A stretch of 64,000 nt of DNA, from NCBI RefSeq assembly GCF_965363235.1, contig NC_134850.1, positions 29,972,102 to 30,036,101 of the forward strand, written 5' to 3'. Below the pieces are notes generated by a model. The model did not search any database. It worked only from the letters and a program-made list of their open reading frames with translations, and was not told the DNA's origin. Both the position numbers and the translations under genes were made by a program. How positions within the stretch are numbered: position 1 is the stretch's first letter; every line of letters starts with the position of its first letter. This DNA is from Mytilus galloprovincialis (taxonomy: Eukaryota > Mollusca > Bivalvia > Mytilida > Mytilidae). Below are positions 53,070-63,700 of the stretch, one piece after another.

Positions 53070-53345
53070 AGGAAGAAAAATCCATTTTCAAATTAGTGTA
53101 TCCAATATCATCACAAGTTATGTCCCTTGGATTCTGAATATAATCTTGCATCCCACATAAAAAGAACATTTCAACATTCTTTTTCTCCATTAATACATAA
53201 TTTCACCTAACAACAAATTTCAAACTCCCCCACTAAGAAATCTTCTAAAAATTTGTTTATGAATTTTTGAAAAGGGTACTGGTATGCAAGACATAATAAA
53301 TCCATTTTCAAATGATTATAACCAATATTATCACAAGTTATGTCC
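53070..53345 (-). repeat. Duplicated segment in the SFT2D3 3' UTR
   Basis: AAATCCATTTTCAAAT followed by a TATCACAAGTTATGTCCCTT phrase occurs twice (53079-53130 and 53298-53350). It is an internal duplication of about 60 bp in the presumed 3' UTR. Confidence 0.6.
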
Positions 53346-53396
53346 CTTTGTTCCTGATTATGAAATCTTTCCTATAACTAAAACTACACATTTCTG

Positions 53397-53502
53397 CTAT
53401 ACCGGCAGTGTTTTAGAAGCTGTCTTTGATGCTACTGAATAAAATATTTTTGAGAAAAATTTCAATCCTGTCTGTCCACCAGGTATGTAGCTTACAATGT
53501 AC
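53397..53502 (-). CDS. SFT2D3: SFT2D3 exon 6 (C-terminus)
   Basis: It follows TGATTTTTTCCAG. It encodes the end of membrane segment 4 and YIPGGQTGLKFFSKIF, finishing LPV and TAG. One split codon (Trp181) joins it to exon 5. Confidence 0.9.
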
Positions 53503-56500
53503 CTGGAAAAAATCAGTAAACAAAATAAATGCAATGGCAGATATCCAAAACAAAGGGTTTAGATTTTGTACAAATGTAAACAAAAGGGAGCTTACATGTT
53601 ACGTCAATATACATACACAATTCACTTAAGTTTCATGAAAACTGCTCAAAGCACTTTTGAGTTATTGTATGAAAACTGGAAAATCCCCCTTTCCAATGAA
53701 TAAAACCCTATAAACTAGTGTTGTTTTTGTCTTCTTAATTGCAAAGACAATATTTGAACTTCTCTGGCCTATTGCAGTAAAATAATGTGTTTTTATGCCC
53801 CACCTACAATAGTAGAGGGGCATTATGTTTTCTGGTCTGTGCCTCCGTTCGTGCGTCCGTTCAGATTTAAGTTTTTGGTCAAGGTGGTTTTTGATGAAGT
53901 TGAAGTCACATTAACTTGAAACTTAGCACACATGTTCCCTATGATATGATCTTTCTAATTTTAATTTCAAATTAAAGTTTTGACCCCAATTTCACGGTCC
54001 ACTAAACATGGAAAATTATAGTGTGAGTGGGGCATCCTTGTACTATGGACACATTCTGTTTTTTATGTCTTCCTTATTGCTTAATTCCTAATTCTCCTTG
54101 CCTAATGCTTGTAAAAACTATGCGAGCGAGAGAAAAAAGACTCTTCAAATATTTTTAAACATTTTGTATTGAAAAAAACATAAGGATACAAGTATAAAAA
54201 TAAAAATAAAGAAATTTTGCGTTGAAATAATATTTACTTACCAAACTAATGCTAAAATCTGTATAACAGCAAATATTACTGTAAACACTGTACTTCTTAA
54301 CTACAATCACAAATTATAAACCAAGTTAACATAAGTGTAGAACAATGTAGAATTCACAATGCTATTTATATTTTTAAAGATGGTTCATATCCAACATTCT
54401 CTTTCTCTTAAAACCACACAATCTGATCTAGATACTGATCAATTGCTTCTCTAATTTTTGTACTATTTTCACATTTCCTTAGTGGTGTGAGATAAATATT
54501 TTCATCATTAGTGAAAAATCTATTCGCAGCAAATGATTGGTCAAAATCTAATCATGAGGTTAGATTTTCTTCCATTTTTTTCAAATTTCTTATTGTGACG
54601 TCCTGAAAAAGGCAAACACTATTTATCAATTTTGATCATTGAGAAGCTTAATATTTCCTTAACATTAAAATGTGATTATCAATTTCTGCAGATTTTTACA
54701 GAGTTATCTCCCTGTAGTGTTTTGTACCACCTTAACCTGCAACAAATTCTTTAATCTACACTTACCCAAAGTGAAAAATATAATGTTGCTAACATGGATC
54801 CAAAATATGCTGTTGTAAATGGTAGTCTCTCAACAGAGAATAAATGTTTAAAGTGATTCATTGGTCCCCATAACAATGAGAAACTGAAAAATAGCATATA
54901 TAATATAGATTTGTTTACAAATTGTACAATAACATATATTAATATAATTAATCTCTAAAAAAATATGGACTGTGACTTTTTTTAATTGTGTCTTACCATG
55001 CTTACTGTGCGTTTTGTTGTGTGTTTGTTTTTTTCTACATTGGGTAGAGGAATAGGGGAGGGTGGAGATCTCAAAAAACATGTCAAACCCTGCCAAATTG
55101 TTATGCCTGTCCCAAGTCAGGAGCCTCTGGTCTTTGTTAGTTTTGTATGATATTAAATTTTAGTTTCTTGTGTATATTTTGGAGTTCAGTATATATGACG
55201 TCCATTCTCACTGAACTAGTATACATTTTTGTTAAGGGGCCAGCTGAAGTAAGCCTCTGGGTGAGGGAGGTTCTCACTGTATTGAAGACCCATTGGTGGC
55301 CTGTGGATGTTATTTGGTCTTTGGTCAGGTTGTTGTCTCTTTGACACATTTCCCATTTCCATTCTCAATTTTAATTTTTATACAATGCATATAAAAAAAG
55401 GCTTAAGTATTAAAATGTAAGGTTCTTAATGTCAGAAATACATAATAGGAAAATAATTGCAGTCATAATTTTCTGATTTATGGCAGATTTCTCCCATGAG
55501 TGTTGCTGAACACACTTTTGGAATTCTTAAATATAGGCTTAATATCTCAAAATGGTTGATGATGATCAGAGAAGCTAAGCACATATATACTTATTCATAT
55601 AAATAGTCATGTGATCTGTATATATTCTGATTGTGTTCCAAACCCTATCGTGCAGTTTTTACTGAGTTTTGATTCACATTGAAGATGATGCATGCACGTA
55701 TGGCAGAATATGTTTACCCTGTCAACACAACCAGTCTAGCCCCTTTTGTATCTTTTAAATATATTTATGAAAATTGAAAATCAGTGTACTACTATTGCCT
55801 ACATGTATATTTTAAAACTATTTTGTATAAGACATGTAAGATTAAAAACACTTGTGACATGTATAACAAACGAATTAGGTCCACTTGCACTTATGATTCC
55901 TCATAGACATTTTTAGAAGTTTTAACACAAGTTTTATGATAATTTGATATGTAAACTTCTAAGTAAGGTATACACAGAACTTTCAAAGTACACATATACA
56001 TGTAATATATACCTGGATATAATAAATAAACTGCCTAATGTGTATAGAACTGCAAACTTCCTGGCTTTCAGTATCAGTAAAGGAATGTACAAACTTGCCT
56101 GGAAAAAGATAAAAGTCATGCATGGCTGCTCTTGTAGGTTTATAATCATACATTTAAATTCTGATACTGTGTATTCATTTATTTTTGAGGATACAAATGT
56201 TCATGGATCAAAGAACAAGTGTATTTAGTATGTTAAGTGGATAATAGCTTAATGTAGTCTATAGCAAATGTGTACTTCATTAAGCATTTGTCAAATGTTT
56301 GTGGCCAACATGATATATATATCCTAGAAATCCATTAAAATTGGTACCCTAAAAAAATAATGAAAACACCAGATATTACACAACATGAGTTATCTGTCCT
56401 TGTTTCAGTCTAAAAAAAAATCTGTTAATATAAATGCCTAGAAACAAGAAAGTTTTTTTTTCAAATTTGTAATGGATGACATCATCTATGAGGCCTTGTG

Positions 56501-59500
56501 GAGAACAATAGGTAGAACTACACTACTGATTGTGTTGTGCTTTAAAATTCTTTCAGGAAAATATATAAAAGTAAAAGTTTAATAATTTCATCCTTTGATG
56601 TTTTAAACTTAAAGACAGGATTAAAATACATCGTACCTTAAATATATCTTGTTTGTTGTATTTTTTTATTCTGAGAAGCATTAATATTTATGCAAGTTAT
56701 GTACTTTGATATGCAGCTGATATTGATTTGCATTGGACTTAATTATTGCAATACATACTAACACATCCTGTAGCCCAAGCCAATCTTGAATACATACATC
56801 TAAAAAGGCTTTGCTTCACTGCATAAAACTTACCAATGAAAAACAGAATGTTCCCATCAATAAACATAGTATAAATCCCAGGATTCTTTGTTTCTTTGTC
56901 TGAAATGAAAAAATAATCATACACTTGTTACAGAAAATATATTCTAATATCACTAGGCCAATAGTAATACATGTGTTTCTGCAAATGTGCTGAACAAAAA
57001 TATGGTAGGCAGGTAAGCAATATCAATTTATTTTACAAAATATGTTTAGCTGGTTACCACAAGAGAATCAGTCTGCCTTTAACAGTGCAGCTTTGCTTGT
57101 TCCAAAATGGCATAAAAAGTGTTAGGGAAGACACTTTATAAATGAGGGTAGGTACATGTATGTACGTAGGGTTACATTTTTAGTAGAAGCACATTAATGT
57201 TGTATTTTGCTTTTCATAAGTAATATAAGTAGCAGAAGAGAAGTCAACTGAAATAGTAACTATTGTTTTAGGCTGGGTGAAGGTTGGCGCCTATTAACAT
57301 GATTAGAATATTAAAACCTGCTGTATTTGTTTGCACCTGTCCTAAGTCAGTAACCTGATGATCAGTTGATGTGGTTTATAAGTGTTTCTATAGTTTTATA
57401 TGCCATTCCTTTTAGATACATGTATGTTTGTTTTAGGATCTCATAACATGGGCTTTCATATTTTATTGTTAAAGTTAATATATGTGTATGAATATGTTGT
57501 AAAGCGCCTAGGGTAATTTTTTATATTATTTAATGCGCTGTTATAAATATCCTAGTCATGCTAGTGTTATTGGTTCTCGATAGTGTTAAAAAATTTTGCT
57601 CCGTAGGGCCAGTTCTTTATATAAATGTGGTCAAAGCTGATTTGGTTAATCTAGTAGATAGTTTTATTCATTTTCTATTATCCTCCTGATTTTCTCTTGC
57701 GTAAATAAAGAAAAATCAAAACATCTGTTGTTGTGCTCAATTTTGACATTGTGTGCAATACGTCATCAGTTCTCGATGGTTGTGAAAAGTATAGTATGGT
57801 AAGCATGTTTCATATTAATAGAAAATTTAAAATTACGCAAATTGAAGAAAAGTTTCAATTAACCATGTTAACTATCATTTGTCTCTAGAAAACATATTTT
57901 TTTATGAATTTTAGCCTTAGCGATCAATTTATGCATCTTAAACTGATATCCGAGGAATTATCAATCAAGGGCAAAACTATGCATTGAATATTAATTTTAG
58001 ATGATTTTAAATTGAACCAATTCTTATATATATGTTATAAGATGTTGTCACAGCTGTTATTAATATTTTACTGTCACAGTAACAATTTTTAAGTGCATTA
58101 CTTTTCCCGTAATTGAATTGAATTAAATTTTATAGTTGACAAGATATGGCCCAAGCTGCATTAATATTCCATAGATTTTTTTCCATAGCAACGTCACAAC
58201 ACATCTTACAATTTTGTATTACATATGTGGACTTAATTAACCTTCTTTTCGAGCTAAGTTTTGTTTACATATGAAAACGTGCTATTTATGAACGGAGGAG
58301 ATGAAGTAGGGTTGTTTTGGGAATAAGAAAAAGTAGGTTAAAATCAGAAAATATTATTTTTACTGTGGTAAAATGTCTGAAAACTTGAAATGTTGAAATT
58401 AATACTTGCTTGAAGCGTGTTTTTATTCTGTCCTTGAAAAACTTACAAATAGAAAACATGCGGGATTTCGCTAACTACTTTTATTTTAACCACAGGCATT
58501 GATATCGAGAACTGATTACTATCGTGAACAGATGACTACACGATACTGTATAATAATAATAATTGTAATTCTTGTTTCACGTTTTTTATTTTCTTGTAGA
58601 TTAGACATACAGCATGATAACCCATGAGACGAAGATACTAAACAGGCATTGCTCATTGTTGAAGGCTGTACTGCGCCTTATAGCTGTCAATTTGTGTCAT
58701 TTGGTTGGACTCTCTTTTGAGAGTTGTCTCATTGGCAATCATACCACATCTACTTGTTTTACATCAATAAAGACTATAGGCCCTTAGGGAATTAGAGGTA
58801 TCCAGTCCTTCCGTCCTCAGGTCAATCCGACCCAAAGTTGATCCGGCCCAAAGTCGATCCATCCCAAGTCTATCTGGCCCCATGTCGATCTGACCCCATT
58901 ATAAAATAAGGAATAAACTATCATACTATAAAGACTTTTAATCAGTATAAATGGAATTTATAAAAAGTATTGATGATGGATGACAACAGGAAGGTGAAGT
59001 ATGAATATATTGGAGTACCAGTAAGATGTCGATACGAAAATAATTGTGATGATCTGTGATTGTGTCTGTTTGTATAGCAGCTTCAGCATAATTAATATTA
59101 AGTTATTTTCCAATATGATAACTTTGAATGTCATGGCGATTATTTTAAATTTAAATCACACTTAGAAGAGATAAACTATATATTTACAGTCCAATGAAAC
59201 CTATAAAATTTAAGTCATCATATTGACTTGTTTATTCAACTCATAGGTGTATAATTGGTTTGTTCATTCAACAATTGTCTAATGATTGTGGACTTAGGTA
59301 ATGCCACTCATAGGCTTGTGGATCGTCTTGTATTTCTTATTACACAGGACTAAAGACTTGTTAAGATCACAGTCAATTGAACAAAAATGCTAATTTAACT
59401 GCTGACTAATGTTGGTGTCTGTTGATCAACTTGAAATATGGTCCGGATCGTCATTTGGACGGATCGACGAGGGGCAGAATCGACATGAAAGCGGGATTAG

Positions 59501-61940
59501 AGTATGAAGATGTTTAAGCATAATGATGCAGGGATCTCCATGGATGAAATTTGAACCATGGAGGAACTTTCACCAAATGTTACAAACCGTGTCTACGCTG
59601 TACAGTGTAGCACGATCGGAAGTATTTTATCCCTCCATACAAGGAATGGTGAACATGCTAATTCATTGCTTATTTAAATTATATTTATTTGAATTTTCAT
59701 TATAGAATTAGAAGTATCAATATGTTCATTTATTGCCGTTTTTAACCATTCAAATGCCAAGTCTTCATGGTTCCCCCTTAGTCCAGAATGACCAAAAGCT
59801 GTCATGAAGGTCCCCATGTAGATTTCTTGTATTTTTGGTAATTGTTATGGGGGTTAAAAATCATATGATGTGGAGCTTATTTTTCATGGACACTGTCAAA
59901 TTCAAAATCCATTACCGGTATGGCTGATTTGCAGCAACAACAAAACGATTCGTACGGGTTATGTAAAAGGTTAAAGAGATTTGTAAAGCAAATGAAAAGG
60001 TTTTTAATGACTTTATCTGACAAATTGATGCTGTGCAACATGCATCTTTCGAGTCTGAATAGAAACCGGAAACGCGGATGTATCAATTTGATTGTAATAT
60101 ACGAAATGAATTCGGAATTACGATACGATATTTCTTTACAGGAAATATTTATAAGTTTTTACTTTTAAACTTTTAAAGTAATTTTAAATTATCGTTACAG
60201 CAGTACTCGAGTTATTTGCAATGAAATAATATTTACTGTTTTGCATCTTATTTTGTACTTCTTAAAAAAGGGGAATGCTGATTGCGTAAGTCAAAATAAA
60301 GCATGTGTTCGACTTGTTAAACTGTTTTCTTTGTAACTGGATTATTAATTTATTTATTTAATCTAAATTATCATAATCATTTGCTGAAACTTAGTTGATT
60401 AATTCGACAAATGGATCGTCTATCCTCAGATAGTATTCTCCTGTCAGGTTTGTTGATCTACATGTACAAGTGATTAGCGATCCTAATCCATATATATCCC
60501 TCAGGCGTTAGAACTGTGTTGGATTATAACATAAAAAGCCTAAGGGGTATGCAATTACATGCATTTGATTATAATTGATTAAAAAAATGGCGTCGAGCTA
60601 CAAAAAAAGATGAAGTTTTGAACGATGGCGGAAGACAATTTAACGATGGCGTAAGACAATTTAACGATGGGCGAGTCATTTGACGATGGCGCAAGACATT
60701 TAAACGATGGAGGGGCGCCATCGTTAAACTTCTTCTTCTTCTTCTGATATACAGTTACAGCTTCATTATTATTGAAGATTACGAACTGTTGCATGCGCGG
60801 AGTATATGATTAAAAAATATGAACAAAAATTTATCTTTAACTTAGTAGAATACTTGGTGATATTTACATGAAAGAAAACAACAAGTGATTAAAAAATATG
60901 TACATTGTTATTTATAGAATTAAATTATGTTGTGGAGAACAGTTGGTGTCAACTGATCTCTGTAAATTTCAATGGTTTGACTTGCTACCACAACTTGTGG
61001 CAACATGTTCCATTGAATGATTGTTTGCGGAAAGAATGACCATTTGTAGCTGTCTTTAGAGGTGGATATTTGCCGAAATGTTTGAGTATGTAATTTTCTT
61101 GTTCTAGTATCTGATGGTATGAGGACTAGTGATGGGATTGCAATGAGTCCATGGATGACCTTGTAGAACATGATAAGTCTGGTTTTGAGGCGGCGCTCAC
61201 TGAGTGAGGGCCATTGTAGTTCGTTTAACATGGATGTAACGCTACTGGTGTTGTGGTAATTGTTACATACATATCGGGCCGCACGCCTCTGTACCATTTC
61301 TAGCTTATTTTTATAATCTGCTGTGTGTGGATCCCATAGACTACAGGCATATTCGAGTTTTGGTCTCACTATTGATTGGTAAGCACGGGATTTGATACTG
61401 GAGTTAGAAATTTTTAAGTTTCGCCTAAGAAAGCCAAGAGATTTATTTGCATTTGATACAATGTTGTTGTAGTGAATGTTCCATTTTAAGTTAGACTGTA
61501 GGGTTACGCTAAGATATTTTGCAGATGTTACTAGTTCTAAAGTATGGTTATGAAGGATGTAATCGTGTTTAAACAGGCCATGGAGATCCCTGATGATGTC
61601 AGATCTATGTAAATGTGTAACTGGTTGTTGGACCATTGATTGTTAAAACATTGTAGTTTTTTGAAACACTCCCTGTGACATTCTCTTTTCAGAATATTCA
61701 TTAATTAAAATGACTAGTACAACTTACAAGACTTGGTAAATACGGATCTTTTTGTGCTTGAGAAAACCACCCATTTGCCACGTCATTAGTATCATTTGGT
61801 GAGATTTTTTCTGACTTATTAAACAAGTTTAGTCTTCCTAGACTAAATCCTGTGCTGTTTGAGTCATCTGATACTGAGATATTTGTATCTTTGTTACTTC
61901 TCGAGAGGTAATTTTGCAGATCCTTTCCTAAGCCTGTCAT
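53397..61940 (-). CDS. SFT2D3: SFT2 domain-containing protein 3 (vesicle transport)
   Basis: Complement of 53397..53502, 54242..54300, 54766..54883, 56013..56098, 56834..56899, 61728..61940 (648 nt, 215 codons plus stop; phases 0, 0, 2, 0, 2; every junction GT-AG). The family consists of small four-pass Golgi/endosome proteins related to yeast Sft2, implicated in retrograde vesicle fusion. Seen: a polar N-terminus opening MTGLGKDLQNYLSRS, like vertebrate SFT2D3, then WFSQAQKDPYLPSL and TKKQRILGFILCLLMGTFCF. Next come LLILKARKFAVLYTLGSLFI (the conserved K/RARKFA motif), FSLLWGPMNHFKHLFS (the GP..H/Q.K motif of the family) and YIPGGQTGLKFF, with LPV at the C-terminus. Membrane segments lie at about 77-100, 107-127, 144-161 and 165-187. 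215 residues equals the vertebrate length that I recall. It looks intact. Confidence 0.92.
53794..54057 (+). mobile_element. GGGGCAT-family repeat, copy 3
   Basis: ATGCCCCACCTACAATAGTA, GAGGGGCATTATGTTTTCTG, ACATGTTCCCTATGATATGA, AGTGGGGCATCCTTGTACTA and GGACACATTCTG. It is in SFT2D3 intron 5, opposite to the gene. Confidence 0.8.
54242..54300 (-). CDS. SFT2D3: SFT2D3 exon 5
   Basis: 59 nt between a TGATTGTAG acceptor and GTAAGT. It encodes LRSTVFTVIFAVIQILALV, most of membrane segment 4. Confidence 0.88.
54630..54735 (-). mobile_element. TTAA MITE, truncated copy 3
   Basis: AATTTTGATCATTGAGAAGC, CAGAGTTATCTCCCTGTAGT and GTACCACC then TTAA match one end of copies 1 and 2. The other end is missing. 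It lies in SFT2D3 intron 4, 31 bp from exon 4. Confidence 0.7.
54766..54883 (-). CDS. SFT2D3: SFT2D3 exon 4
   Basis: 118 nt after GCTATTTTTCAG, before GTAAGT. It encodes FSLLWGPMNHFKHLFSVERL then PFTTAYFGSMLATLYFSLW (loop plus membrane segment 3). Confidence 0.92.
54990..55375 (+). repeat. Repeat family F copy
   Basis: TTCTACATTGGGTAGAGGAA, CCTGTCCCAAGTCAGGAGCC, GGGGCCAGCTGAAGTAAGCC and GTCAGGTTGTTGTCTCTTTG, ending CCATTTCCATTCTCAATTTT. It is in SFT2D3 intron 3. Open frames on both strands here are repeat shadows. Confidence 0.7.
56013..56098 (-). CDS. SFT2D3: SFT2D3 exon 3
   Basis: 86 nt after TTATCTTTTTCCAG, before GTATAT. It encodes ASLYIPLLILKARKFAVLYT then LGSLFIIS (end of membrane segment 1, conserved basic loop, start of segment 2). 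Confidence 0.92.
56834..56899 (-). CDS. SFT2D3: SFT2D3 exon 2
   Basis: 66 nt after TTTTTTCATTTCAG, before GTAAGT; phase 0 both sides. It encodes TKKQRILGFILCLLMGTFCF then SL, the first membrane segment. Confidence 0.9.
57000..58600. other. SFT2D3 intron 1, unassigned part
   Basis: AT-rich. A phrase TTGTAAAGCGCCTAGGGTAA with ATGCGCTGTTATAAATAT at 57488-57550 resembles the 3' end common to several retroposons. ATCAGTTCTCGAT (57766) and its inverse ATCGAGAACTGAT (58504) form a distant inverted pair that could mark a small element. No exon is supported. Confidence 0.35.
58612..58755 (-). repeat. SINE-like repeat family A copy
   Basis: + strand GCTCATTGTTGAAGGCTGTA and GAGTTGTCTCATTGGCAATC ATACCACATCT, the reverse of the family start. 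Confidence 0.75.
58818..58898 (+). repeat. Short tandem repeat, about 16-bp period
   Basis: GTCAATCCGACCCAAA, GTTGATCCGGCCCAAA, GTCGATCCATCCCAA, GTCTATCTGGCCCCAT and GTCGATCTGACCCCAT: five imperfect units. Confidence 0.75.
59920..60168 (+). CDS. Small basic open frame, 82 codons (doubtful)
   Basis: MADLQQQQNDSYGLCKRLKR, then a Lys/Arg-rich stretch and RNRKRGC. It lies in SFT2D3 intron 1 on the opposite strand. No family is recognised. Composition is less AT-driven than neighbouring frames, but there is no splice or repeat support. Confidence 0.15.
   Translation: MADLQQQQNDSYGLCKRLKRFVKQMKRFLMTLSDKLMLCNMHLSSLNRNRKRGCINLIVIYEMNSELRYDISLQEIFISFYF
60621..60732 (+). repeat. ACGATGGCG tandem repeat with an inverted end
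   Basis: Units of about 22 bp (AACGATGGCGGAAGACAATT and variants) occur five times, then the array closes with the inverse GCGCCATCGTTAAAC. It is G+C-rich relative to its surroundings. Confidence 0.75.
60920..61636 (-). mobile_element. 5'-truncated LINE 3' end (same family as 18583-20616)
   Basis: A continuous 238-codon frame encodes only the region after the RT core: YLSVTLQSNLKWNIHYNNIV, SLGFLRRNLK, SIVRPKLEYACSLWDPHTAD, QRRAARYVCNNYHNTSSV, WSFFPQTIIQWNMLPQVVV and YRDQLTPTVLHNII. The alignment to the C-terminal half of the other LINE is clear. The open frame suggests a younger insertion than the 18.6-kb copy. It lies in SFT2D3 intron 1, same strand as the gene. Confidence 0.85.
61728..61940 (-). 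CDS. SFT2D3: SFT2D3 exon 1 (start)
   Basis: ATG at 61940 in an A-rich context; 71 codons to a CTT followed by GTAAGT. It encodes the cytosolic N-terminus, ending DPYLPSL. The first ATG of the frame is used; the vertebrate protein starts with a similar sequence. Confidence 0.88.
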
Positions 61941-62248
61941 TTTTTTTTTCTAATTGATAAGTCCAGAGAGACTCTGGGTAGATAGCTTCGAAAGGAAAAA
62001 AGATTACACTAAAATATGTCTAGAAAAACCCCGGAACAGCACCGGTTTGTGATATTCAGAGTGTCATATTAAAAAAAATATATAGAATGATATAAACTTT
62101 TATATCCTCACATGCCTTATCAGCATTTTTTTATATAGACATTTAAATTTGACCTGTGACATATTTTTCTCATCTCTCAAAATAAGCAGATATTGGTTTT
62201 TTTTTCCTCAAAATCTATCATATAACTAATATCTATTTTTTTAAACTG

Positions 62249-62249
<1 letters not shown>

Positions 62250-62281
<32 letters not shown>

Positions 62282-62345
62282 GTTTTGTTTTGTTTTGGTT
62301 TGTTTTTTTTTGGGGGGGGGGGGTGTGTTGTGTTGTGTTGTGTTG
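62250..62345 (+). repeat. (TTTTG)n, poly-G and (TGTTG)n simple repeats
   Basis: Successive low-complexity tracts with a run of ten G. The + strand frames here are artefacts. Confidence 0.9.
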
Positions 62346-62363
62346 TGTGACTATTATTCAGAC

Positions 62364-62368
<5 letters not shown>

Positions 62369-62457
<89 letters not shown>
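62369..62457. repeat. (TA)n microsatellite, about 44 dinucleotides
   Basis: An uninterrupted TA run. Confidence 0.97.
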
Positions 62458-62460
<3 letters not shown>

Positions 62461-62652
62461 AAAGTCACAGACTAAAATAATAGTGCCCGGATACTTGTCT
62501 CCATTTTGTTTGTTTTATTTTTCAGGGAACCATGAGACTACAATACAGATTGTGTAATAGTTGTATTAGTAAATATGGTGTAGTTAAGTAATCTTTTGTT
62601 TCTCATAATTTTTAATTGTTTCCATAATGTTTTGTCTTTCTGTTGCCGTTTA

Positions 62653-62716
62653 AAGCTTATTATATGGAATGGCTTTTGCTCATTGTTGAGCAAAAGCCAT
62701 TCCATATAATAAGCTT
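62653..62716. repeat. Perfect 30-bp inverted repeat, 4-nt loop
   Basis: AAGCTTATTATATGGAATGG + CTTTTGCTCA, a TTGT loop, then the exact inverse. The inner part (GGCTTTTGCTCATTGTTGA) resembles a reverse family A block. Confidence 0.9.
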
Positions 62717-63029
62717 ATTATTTAAATCATGGCCGCCTCTGATTTTGCTGTCTTGTTAACATCTACATTTGAAATTCGGTTGAAATAAAAGAAATAACAT
62801 AAATAGTTCTCTATACACATTATGGATATCAATATTGTCGAATGAAATAAATTGACATTTGATGGAGGGAGCGTAGCTATATATGCTCTAATTTCTTATT
62901 CACCTGAACAAAGCTCATTTGATTCAAGAAAAAAAATTAATAACAATGTTTAAATAAGGCAGTGGCTATTTTGTTGGCACAAGTTACGCGGAAGCCTATT
63001 AGGCCAGTTAAAATCGATTGTGTTTACAG

Positions 63030-63315
63030 ATATGCAATTCAAACCTGATGTTCAGTGGTTGTCGTTTGTTAATGTGCATGTTCATATTAAGTGTTTCTCG
63101 TTTCTCGATTTTCATATAAATTAGACCTTGGGTTTACCTGTTTGAATGATTTTTTACACTAGGTAATTGTTTGGGACCCTTTGTAGCTTGCTGTTCGGTG
63201 TGAGCCAATGTTCTGTGTTGAAAGCCGTATTTTGACCAATAAAGGTTTACTTTTACAAATTGTGACTTGGATGGAGACGGATGTCTCATTGGCACTCATG
63301 CACATCTTCTTATAT
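63030..63315 (-). repeat. SINE-like repeat family A copy
   Basis: + strand CAGTGGTTGTCGTTTGTTAA, GTTCGGTGTGAGCCAATGTT and GATGTCTCATTGGCACTCAT then GCACATCTTC, the family in reverse. The 74-codon frame across it is a shadow. Confidence 0.7.
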
Positions 63316-63453
63316 CTATATAGTTTTGAAAACGGGGAATATTGTGGATCTCATGTGGCCGGCACCCATCTAATTCTCTCCCAGAATGTGGGGATACGAC
63401 TCTTGGTATTCACTGTACTCGAACTTATCTAATATCCTCTGTACTTGTTCCAA

Positions 63454-63532
63454 TCTAATTAAAATATTGATCTCTGATTACGTTATACTACAAATGAGTC
63501 TAACGTAATCAGAGATCAATATTTTAATTAGA
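63454..63532. repeat. Perfect 32-bp inverted repeat, 15-nt loop
   Basis: TCTAATTAAAATATTGATCT + CTGATTACGTTA and its exact inverse around TACTACAAATGAGTC. It may be a minimal hairpin element inserted between two family A fragments. Confidence 0.9.
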
Positions 63533-63700
63533 CTTTGTGGTTGTCGTTTGTTTGCTGTGTTACTTTGTTTATTATTTTGTACATAATTTAGGTTGTTAGT
63601 TTTCTCGTTTGAATTTGTTTTACACTAGTTTTCATTTCGGGGCCTTTTATATCCAACTACGCTGTATTGGATACGCTCATTGTTGAAGGCTGTACGATTG
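63533..63700 (-). repeat. SINE-like repeat family A copy
   Basis: + strand GTGGTTGTCGTTTGTTTGCT, TTAGTTTTCTCGTTTGAATT, CATTTCGGGGCCTTTTATAT and CGCTCATTGTTGAAGGCTGT. Confidence 0.75.

Noticed and set aside
55137-55349. Frames on both strands of about 65-70 codons
   Set aside because: Both are shadows of a family F repeat.
62248-62480. Two 75-codon frames with Ile-Tyr runs
   Set aside because: They translate (TTTTG)n and (TA)n simple repeats.
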